Origin: Alphaproteobacteria bacterium
GTDB taxonomy: Bacteria > Pseudomonadota > Alphaproteobacteria > Rhizobiales > Xanthobacteraceae
NCBI GenBank assembly: GCA_005883445.1
Contig: VAZL01000387.1
Span: 1 to 6,212, forward strand
Reading direction: 5' to 3'
Length of the DNA: 6,212 bases
A program made the translations under genes and the position numbers. Positions 1 through 4,606 of the stretch are shown in pieces; the first letter of the stretch is position 1, and each line of letters starts with the position of its first letter. Under the pieces are notes generated by a model, which was given only the letters and a program-made list of their open reading frames with translations, was not told the origin of the DNA and searched no databases.

Positions 1-469
1 CGAAGGAGAGCTGGCCGGGCTTGGCCTTGGCGAGCTCGACGAGGTCCGCGACCGATTGTACCGATAGCGATGGCGCGACCACGAGCACGTAAGGCGTGGC
101 GACGACAAGCGCGAGCGGCACGAAGTCGACGGCCGGATCATAGGGAAGCTTCTTGTGCAAGGCGGCGTTGATCGCCATAACCGGGGCGGGCGCCATGAGA
201 ATGGTGTAGCCGTCGGGCGCGGCGCGGGCGACGGAGAGTGCCCCGATCACTCCGCCACCGCCCGGCCGGTTCTCGATCACGAATGGCTTCCCGAGCCGCT
301 GCTCGAGCCTTTGCCCCAACAGCCGCGCCAAAAATTCCGTGCCTCCGCCGGGCGCAAAGGGCACGACGAAGGTGACGGGGCGCGCGGGATAGGTCTGCGC
401 ATGGGCGCAAGTGCCCGCGGGGCCCGCCGTCATCAGCGCAAAGAGCGAAAATCCCAAGAGCGCCCTCAT
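1..469 (-). CDS. Bug/TctC-family periplasmic solute-binding protein, 5' part only
   Basis: The N-terminal 156 codons of a tripartite-tricarboxylate-transporter-type (Bug family) extracytoplasmic binding protein; the gene leaves the window at base 1. Such proteins bind carboxylates or other small organic molecules in the periplasm, often for TctAB-type permeases. The start at 469 is chosen because AGGG lies 5 nt upstream; an in-frame ATG at 484 has no such site. Residues 1-25 look like a Sec signal peptide (MRALLGFSLFALMTAG, then a cleavage region around AHAQ). The mature start RPVTFVVPFAPGGGTE (30-45), the block VIENRPGGGGVIGA (64-77) and PDGYTILM (85-92) are family hallmarks. Residue 45 is Glu where Asp is usual. 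No tctA or tctB is visible; orphan Bug genes are common in this group of bacteria. Family certain; ligand unknown. Confidence 0.93.
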   Translation of the reverse strand, partial: MRALLGFSLFALMTAGPAGTCAHAQTYPARPVTFVVPFAPGGGTEFLARLLGQRLEQRLGKPFVIENRPGGGGVIGALSVARAAPDGYTILMAPAPVMAINAALHKKLPYDPAVDFVPLALVVATPYVLVVAPSLSVQSVADLVELAKAKPGQLSF

Positions 470-500
470 GCCGACCCTACGCATTTGCGGCGCGCTCGCA

Positions 501-560
501 TAGGAACTTCAAATCCAAAAACCATACGAGAGTCATAAATTTGCTACTGTCCCCTAGATT
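501..560. other. AT-rich patch with a degenerate extra copy of the palindrome arm
   Basis: Only 22 of these 60 bases are G or C, in an otherwise strongly GC-rich window. GAACTTCAAATC (504-515) resembles GAACTTCGGAATC of the right palindrome arm (597-609), and ACGAGAGT occurs both at 525-532 and in the palindrome loop (572-579). The patch may belong to the same repeat element, or be the promoter region of the Bug gene. I find no convincing -35/-10 pair in it. Confidence 0.45.
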
Positions 561-620
561 CCGAAGTTCGCACGAGAGTATGCCGCATGGGTTTGCGAAC
601 TTCGGAATCGGGACACTAGC
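543..620. repeat. Long imperfect palindrome between livG and the Bug gene
   Basis: Two arms, 543-572 and 594-620, are inverted repeats around a 21-nt loop (573-593). The inner 16 bp match perfectly (GATTCCGAAGTTCGCA at 557-572 against its complement at 594-609). The outer 11 bp (543-553 against 610-620) match with one mismatch, after a 3-nt bulge (CTA, 554-556) in the left arm. The element starts 15 nt beyond the livG stop, so its transcript could fold as a strong hairpin and end or protect the liv mRNA, although there is no clean T-run after it. The length and bulge look more like a dispersed intergenic repeat than a simple terminator. I recall similar TGTCCCGATTCCGAAGTTCG palindromes in Bradyrhizobium-type genomes, but this is from memory and unverified. 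Confidence 0.85.
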
Positions 621-634
621 GGGGGCGATGCGCA

Positions 635-1597
635 TCATTGCGTCCCGATCGCGCGCTCCGCGACCTCTTCCTCCTCGACGCCGAGATAGGCCGCGATCAC
701 CCTGGGATCGTTGCGAATCTCATCCGGCGTGCCGTCTGCGATCTTTTGGCCATGGTCGAGCACGACGATGTAGTCGGAGATCTCCATCACCACGGTCATG
801 TCGTGCTCGATCAGAAGGATCGAGGTCGCATGTTCGTCCCGGATCTTGTGCAGATAACGGCCGAGGTCGGCGCTCTCATTCGGATTGAGGCCGGCGGCCG
901 GCTCGTCGAGGCAAAGCAGCACCGGGTCCGTGCACATGGCGCGCGCGATCTCCAGCCGGCGCTGGCCGCCATAGGGCAATTCGCCGGCCGGATCGTCGGC
1001 ACGGTCGGTAAGGCCGGTGCGGTCGAGCCAATAGCGCGCCTTGTCGATCGCGGAGCGCTCCGCCCGTGCGTAGGAGCGCAGTCCAAGCGCACCGAGCACG
1101 GTAAATCCGGACGCCCACATCAGGGAATTGTGCTGGGCGACCAGAAGATTCTCCAATACGGTCATGCCTTGGAACAGACGGATGTTCTGAAACGTGCGCG
1201 CGACGCGCGCCCTGTGCGCCACCAGATAGTCGGGCATGCGCTCGAGCAGAAACAGCATGCCGTCCCCGCGCGTGACGCTGCGCGTGCCGCGCTCGGTCAA
1301 GGCGCTGAGCTCTTCCCACACGCCGGGATCACCGAATTGCAACGCGATGCGCCCCTCGCTCGGCTTGTAGAAGCCGGTGATGCAGTTGAACACCGTCGTC
1401 TTGCCGGCGCCGTTCGGTCCGATCAGTGCGGTGATATCTCCACGGCGCGCCGCGAACGAGAAGTCGTTGATCGCCACCAGGCCGCCGAAGCGCATGCTGA
1501 GATGCTCGACGCGCAGCACGGGCGCGAGGTTCGAGGGTCGAGCGCTCCCGCTTGGGCGCGCGCCGGCAGCCGCCGCGTCGTAGCTTGTGACGCTCAT
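635..1597 (-). CDS. livG: Branched-chain amino acid-type ABC transporter ATPase LivG
   Basis: A 320-residue cytoplasmic ATPase that powers a HAAT-family importer together with the LivH/LivM permeases. All ABC motifs are present: Walker A GPNGAGKTT (60-68), Q-loop Gln137 in RTFQNIRLF, signature LPYGGQRRLEIARAM (207-221), Walker B LLCLDEPAAGLNP (227-239, with D231 and E232), and the H-loop His in LLIEHD (His265). FNCITGFYKPSEG and the C-terminal AAYLG are typical of LivG rather than LivF. It is longer than E. coli LivG (about 255 aa) because of an N-terminal extension of about 25 residues, an insert of about 25 residues around 87-129, and an acidic tail (EEEEVAERAIGTQ). The start at 1597 is preferred over the longer open frame to 1723: it overlaps the livM stop as ATGA and has GGGAG 8 nt upstream. 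No livF follows it. Confidence 0.95.
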   Translation of the reverse strand: MSVTSYDAAAAGARPSGSARPSNLAPVLRVEHLSMRFGGLVAINDFSFAARRGDITALIGPNGAGKTTVFNCITGFYKPSEGRIALQFGDPGVWEELSALTERGTRSVTRGDGMLFLLERMPDYLVAHRARVARTFQNIRLFQGMTVLENLLVAQHNSLMWASGFTVLGALGLRSYARAERSAIDKARYWLDRTGLTDRADDPAGELPYGGQRRLEIARAMCTDPVLLCLDEPAAGLNPNESADLGRYLHKIRDEHATSILLIEHDMTVVMEISDYIVVLDHGQKIADGTPDEIRNDPRVIAAYLGVEEEEVAERAIGTQ

Positions 1598-2988
1598 CCG
1601 TGGCGCTCCCGCACGAGCGAGGCTTGCGTCTCCTCGCTCTGCGGCGCGCGCGAGGGCAAAGCGCGGCGCGCATTGAGGAATGTCGAGGGTTCGCGCGTTG
1701 CGATCAGCCCGCGCGGCCGCCAAACCATGATCAGCACCATCGCGAACCCGAACAGCAGCATGCGATATTGGGTCGGATCGAAGTTAGTGCCGAATATGGC
1801 CTTGAGGAAGTCGAGCTCGCGCATGATCTCGGTGCCGCCGATCATGATGACGGCGGCGATCGCCACTCCGATCAGGCTGCCCATGCCGCCGAGCACGACG
1901 ATGGCGACGATCACCGCGGATTCCATGAAGGTGAAGCTCTCCGGCGAAATGAATCCCTGCCGCGCCGCGAAGAACGATCCCGCAAAGCCTGCGAACATCG
2001 CGCCCATGGCAAAGGCGGTGAGCTTGGTGTTGGTGGTATTGATGCCGAGCGAACGGCAGGCGATCTCGTCCTCGCGCAAGGCTTCCCATGCCCGTCCGAT
2101 CGGCAGCCGCCGCAGCCGTACCGTCATGGCGGCGGTGATCAGAGCAAGCGCGAGGATCACATAATATAGAAAGATAGTGCGGTAGATCGGGCTGAACTCG
2201 AGACCGAAGCGGGCAGCAAAACCCTCGTCCGACGCATTGAACGGAATGCCGAAGAAAGTCGGCCGCGGGATGCCGCTGACGCCAGCGTAGCCGTTGGTCA
2301 CGGAGACCCAGTTGATCAGAATGAGCCGGATGATTTCGCCGAAGGCGAGCGTGACGATGGCGAGATAGTCGCCGCGCAATCGCAGCACGGGAAAGCCGAG
2401 CAAGATGCCCCAGAACGCGGCGAGGCAGCCGGCGATCGGAAGCAGGATCCAGAATGACAGGCCGAAGCTGTTTGCCAGCAGCGCATAGGAATAGGCGCCG
2501 ACGGCGTAGAAGGCGACATAGCCGAGATCGAGCAAGCCGGCGAGCCCGACCACGATGTTGAGCCCCCAGCCGAGCATGACGTAGATCAGAATTTGGACGC
2601 CGAAATTGTCGATCCATTTCACCGCGCCCTGGACGCCCGTGATCGACAGCGCAAGCGGCGGATAGACGATCGCGAAACCGAGCGCGAACGGAACGAGCCA
2701 GCGCGCCAGCCGCGCGCGGGGGGCGTGCTCGGGGCGCGGCCGCAGGGCGCGACGTGCGAGCCAGGGAGCGATCAGGAGCGCATGGAGGAAGCGGCCGCCG
2801 GCGATAATTGCGACCATCGCCGCGAGTAATGGCCAGCGCGTCTCGAGAATGAGCTCGTTGCGGATGTTCTGGACGGTGTTGAAGCCGATCAGCGGCAGCA
2901 ACAGGCCGAACGCAATGAGACCTGTGATCGCGGCTTGGCGCAGCGCGCCGACCACGCGGGAGGCGAGCCCTGACGCCTCGGGCGCCAT
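1594..2988 (-). CDS. livM: Branched-chain amino acid-type ABC transporter permease LivM
   Basis: A 464-residue inner-membrane permease, partner of LivH in the translocation pore. The N-terminal part has a hydrophobic span (about 20-37, ending LLLPLIGFNTVQN), a second one near 53-75, and a basic linker. This is the DUF3382/LivHM_N-like leader found in long LivM proteins. The core permease domain begins near 125: YVMLGWGLNIVVGLAGLLDLGYVAFYAVGAY (136-166) is strongly conserved, followed by LRLRGDYLAIVTLAFGEIIR (202-221). The cytoplasmic EAA-type loop that docks on the ATPase is GRAWEALREDEIACRSLGIN (298-317). Later spans include VIVAIVVLGGMGSLIG, and RPRGLIATREPS lies near the C-terminus. The start lies 1 nt after the livH stop (TGA-G-ATG), with AAGG 6 nt upstream. 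Length is slightly above E. coli LivM (about 425) because of a 30-residue hydrophilic tail. Substrate not determinable. Confidence 0.95.
   Translation of the reverse strand: MAPEASGLASRVVGALRQAAITGLIAFGLLLPLIGFNTVQNIRNELILETRWPLLAAMVAIIAGGRFLHALLIAPWLARRALRPRPEHAPRARLARWLVPFALGFAIVYPPLALSITGVQGAVKWIDNFGVQILIYVMLGWGLNIVVGLAGLLDLGYVAFYAVGAYSYALLANSFGLSFWILLPIAGCLAAFWGILLGFPVLRLRGDYLAIVTLAFGEIIRLILINWVSVTNGYAGVSGIPRPTFFGIPFNASDEGFAARFGLEFSPIYRTIFLYYVILALALITAAMTVRLRRLPIGRAWEALREDEIACRSLGINTTNTKLTAFAMGAMFAGFAGSFFAARQGFISPESFTFMESAVIVAIVVLGGMGSLIGVAIAAVIMIGGTEIMRELDFLKAIFGTNFDPTQYRMLLFGFAMVLIMVWRPRGLIATREPSTFLNARRALPSRAPQSEETQASLVRERHG
1606..1610 (-). promoter_or_regulatory. Ribosome binding site deciding the livG start
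   Basis: GGGAG on the minus strand, 8 nt before the ATG at 1597 and inside the 3' end of livM. Together with the ATGA stop/start overlap it selects this start over upstream in-frame ATGs and suggests translational coupling. Confidence 0.7.
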
Positions 2989-2989
2989 C

Positions 2990-3907
2990 TCACACCTTCT
3001 CCACGTCCGGTCGGCCGAGGATGCCCTGCGGCAGGAAGATCATGGTGATGGCGAGGATGGAGAAGGCGGCGACATCCTTGTAGTCGGTGGAGAAATACGC
3101 CGACCACATGGTCTCGATGAGACCGATCAGCAGGCCGCCGAGCACGGCGCCCGGAAGCGAGCCGATGCCTCCCAGCACCGCGGCGGTGAACGCCTTCACC
3201 CCCGGCACGAAGCCGTCGGCGAAGCTCACCACGCCGTAATACATCAGATACATGGTGCCGGCGACGGCAGCGAGCGCGGCTGCGATCACGAAAGTGATCG
3301 AGACGGTGCGGTCGACGTCGATTCCGAGCAGCGCCGCCATCTTCTGATCCTGCTCGCAGGCGCGTTGCGCGCGCCCTAGCGCGGTCTTGGTCACCACGAA
3401 CCAGAAGACCAGAAGCAGGGCCGCGGTCACGATCCAGACCACGATCTGCTTGTAGGATACGGCGACGTCATAACCGTTGCCCGACATCAGAACGATCACC
3501 TCGTTGAAGAACGGCGGAATCGATTTGACGCGCGGGCCCTGGGCGACCTGCACGAAATTCGACAGGAAGATGGACATGCCGATCGCCGAGATCAGCGGCG
3601 CGAGCCGGAACGAGCCGCGCAGCGGGCGGTAGGCGACGCGCTCGATCGCCCAGTTGACGAGGGAGGTGAACAGCATGGCGACGATGAGCACGATCAGGAG
3701 CGCGATCACGAACGAGCCGATGCCGAGCCAGGTGGTCACAAGCAGCAGCGTGACGAGCGCAATGAAGGCGGACACCATGAACACGTCGCCATGGGCGAAA
3801 TTCACCATGCCGATGATGCCGAACACCATCGTGTAGCCGATGGCGATGAGACCGTAGATCGAACCGAGCGTGATGCCGTTGATGAGCTGCTGGGTGAAGA
3901 CTTCCAT
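2990..3907 (-). CDS. livH: Branched-chain amino acid-type ABC transporter permease LivH
   Basis: A 305-residue polytopic inner-membrane permease of the HAAT family, first gene of the visible liv operon. The N-terminus (FTQQLINGITLGSIYGLIAI, then GYTMVFGIIGMVNFAHGD to residue 41) closely follows the LivH consensus and fixes the start at 3907, although the open frame continues to 4051. Hydrophobic spans lie at roughly 14-34, 43-60, 63-85, 104-120, 155-172, 202-225, 238-267 and 280-294. The EAA-type ATPase-contact loop is GRAQRACEQDQKMAALLGID (178-197). The block AFTAAVLGGIGSLPGAVLGG (239-258) and the ending FLPQGILGRP are also diagnostic. The ribosome binding site is weak: upstream sequence is GC-rich with only an AGG at long spacing. 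A gene for the periplasmic binding partner is not adjacent. Confidence 0.95.
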   Translation of the reverse strand: MEVFTQQLINGITLGSIYGLIAIGYTMVFGIIGMVNFAHGDVFMVSAFIALVTLLLVTTWLGIGSFVIALLIVLIVAMLFTSLVNWAIERVAYRPLRGSFRLAPLISAIGMSIFLSNFVQVAQGPRVKSIPPFFNEVIVLMSGNGYDVAVSYKQIVVWIVTAALLLVFWFVVTKTALGRAQRACEQDQKMAALLGIDVDRTVSITFVIAAALAAVAGTMYLMYYGVVSFADGFVPGVKAFTAAVLGGIGSLPGAVLGGLLIGLIETMWSAYFSTDYKDVAAFSILAITMIFLPQGILGRPDVEKV

Positions 3908-4098
3908 GCCCGCGCGCCTGAGGCGTCCCCCCACGATCCGGCAAGCGTGAAGCTCTACCAGGGGGCCGCAAGACCAGCAACGGCGGCAACCCTTCATCCG
4001 CGTACCCTGTGGGCAGACCAGGCTGGGTGGGGCGAGAGGGCTAGGACCCAAAAGTTCCGCGTTTGCGTTATCGGCCCGATCACTGGACGGAGATGAAA
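3908..4098. other. Divergent intergenic region between livH and the microprotein gene
   Basis: This 191-nt stretch must hold the leader and promoter of livH (leftward) and of the small gene (rightward). I see no promoter pair close to consensus on either strand. The only symmetric element is a short ATCGG-C-CCGAT dyad at 4070-4080, just upstream of the small gene, too short to call an operator. Confidence 0.4.
4089..4092 (+). promoter_or_regulatory. Ribosome binding site of the microprotein gene
   Basis: GGAG sits 6 nt before the ATG at 4099. It directly abuts another in-frame ATG at 4093, which it could not serve. It therefore selects the second ATG as the start. Confidence 0.65.
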
Positions 4099-4182
4099 AT
4101 GGGACGTTACCTGTTGCTGTGGCTTCTCGGCGTGCCGATCCCGATTCTGCTTTTGATCTGGGCGTTCGGCGGCCTGCATTGA
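4099..4182 (+). CDS. Single-span hydrophobic microprotein, 27 aa
   Basis: The sequence begins MGRYLLLWLLGVPIPILLLI and ends WAFGGLH, followed by TGA. After Arg3 it is almost wholly hydrophobic up to residue 23, with two prolines mid-span (VPIP, 12-15). This suggests one kinked inner-membrane helix with the basic N-terminus inside by the positive-inside rule. A GGAG ribosome binding site 6 nt upstream and a hairpin terminator about 90 nt downstream make it look like a complete monocistronic gene, divergent from livH. I recall similar short proteins with a LLLWLLGIPIPILLLIW core annotated as hypothetical in Bradyrhizobium-like genomes, but could not check this. It is too short for most gene callers. 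Function unknown; it need not be linked to the transporter. Confidence 0.7.
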   Translation: MGRYLLLWLLGVPIPILLLIWAFGGLH

Positions 4183-4231
4183 GCGGCCGGCGGCGGCGTT
4201 TGGCCGGCCCAATGGGCTAGGTTTTCGGGTC

Positions 4232-4272
4232 CACTCGGGCGATATCCACTTGGGCGATACACTTGGGCGATA
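4232..4272. repeat. Three 13-nt direct repeats, CACTYGGGCGATA
   Basis: CACTCGGGCGATA (4232-4244), CACTTGGGCGATA (4247-4259) and CACTTGGGCGATA (4260-4272). The last two are identical and directly adjacent; the first differs by one base and is offset by 2 nt. The third copy ends exactly where the terminator stem begins. They could be iterated protein-binding sites or products of replication slippage. Repeat structure certain, role unknown. Confidence 0.8.
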
Positions 4273-4306
4273 AATGAGGAGGCCGTGCGCGCGCGGCCTC
4301 CTCATT
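4273..4306 (+). terminator. GC-rich hairpin terminator after the microprotein gene
   Basis: A perfect 13-bp stem (AATGAGGAGGCCG at 4273-4285 against CGGCCTCCTCATT at 4294-4306) encloses an 8-nt loop (TGCGCGCG). The plus strand continues ATTCGTTTG, a weak T-run; the minus strand continues into CATTTATCG, also weak. The hairpin could stop transcription from the left and insulate the monooxygenase gene. Confidence 0.7.
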
Positions 4307-4450
4307 CGTTTGCTGCCGCCGGGGGACCGCAAGGTCCTGATTCGCATCTTCAGCTTCGCCCTCCTCCTTCCTTCAGTGACGCTAGGAATCTAAGTCCTGA
4401 CGGGCGCCCAAATGCGCCGACGGCGTCGGGCGACAAGCAGGCTCGGAAGA
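4307..4450. other. Gene-free stretch, nothing recognised
   Basis: The open frames crossing here have arginine/proline/serine-rich translations with no recognisable domain and no ribosome binding site. I see no RNA gene, repeat or strong hairpin. Confidence 0.5.
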
Positions 4451-4480
4451 CTGACGGGTTAGCTTCCAGCGTGGTATGTT
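4451..4480 (+). promoter_or_regulatory. Candidate sigma-70-type promoter for the monooxygenase gene
   Basis: CTGACG (4451-4456, 4 of 6 matches to TTGACA) is followed by an 18-nt spacer and TATGTT (4475-4480, 4 of 6 to TATAAT). Transcription would start near 4487, about 120 nt upstream of the monooxygenase ATG. The match is modest and could be chance. Confidence 0.25.
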
Positions 4481-4482
4481 GT

Positions 4483-4499
4483 GACCGATCTCGACGGTC
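4483..4499. promoter_or_regulatory. Candidate operator dyad GACCG-N7-CGGTC
   Basis: A 5-bp inverted repeat with a 7-nt spacer, two bases downstream of the candidate -10 and over the expected transcription start. A repressor bound here could block initiation. The dyad is short, and no regulator gene is in the window. Confidence 0.25.
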
Positions 4500-4509
4500 T
4501 CAATCGGGG

Positions 4510-4602
4510 ATGATCCAGGTGCGATTACTGCCGCTTGCAATGGGTCTTACGTTGTTGGTCGATTCGCTGCCGGCACTGCTCGGCGTGCGGAAGGAAGTCT
4601 AG
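4510..4602 (+). CDS. Possible 30-aa leader peptide upstream of the monooxygenase
   Basis: ATG at 4510, stop TAG at 4600-4602, only 4 nt before the monooxygenase ATG. The peptide reads MIQVRLLPLAMGLTLLVDSL then PALLGVRKEV: a basic start, a hydrophobic middle and a charged end, so it could be a short membrane or leader peptide. Its last codons contain the GGAAG that serves the downstream gene, so its translation could affect that gene. Against it: no spaced ribosome binding site precedes it (GGGG directly abuts the ATG), and I know no homologue. It may be a chance ORF. Confidence 0.25.
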   Translation: MIQVRLLPLAMGLTLLVDSLPALLGVRKEV

Positions 4603-4606
4603 TCCG

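Noticed and set aside
627..636. GATGCGCATC perfect 10-bp palindrome overlapping the livG stop
   Set aside because: It is short, without a loop, and half coding; expected by chance in GC-rich DNA.
1598..1723. Longer LivG N-terminus starting at 1723
   Set aside because: It would add 42 residues overlapping livM. The ATG at 1597 has a good ribosome binding site and the usual 4-nt overlap.
638..2164. A 508-codon open frame on the plus strand
   Set aside because: It lies antisense to livG and livM, its translation has no domain, and the opposite strand carries unmistakable ABC transporter motifs. Long antisense frames are common in GC-rich genes.
4022..4045. G-rich run GGCTGGGTGGGGCGAGAGGG, possible G-quadruplex
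   Set aside because: It has only three separate runs of three or more G; the fourth run is GG, so a stable three-tetrad quadruplex is not supported.
4070..4080. ATCGG-C-CCGAT dyad upstream of the microprotein gene
   Set aside because: It has only 5-bp arms, with no second copy in the window; not enough to call an operator.
4185..4209. GGCCGG...CCGGCC possible hairpin after the microprotein stop
   Set aside because: It has only 6 bp around a 13-nt loop in a CGG-rich stretch; the 4273-4306 hairpin is a far better terminator.
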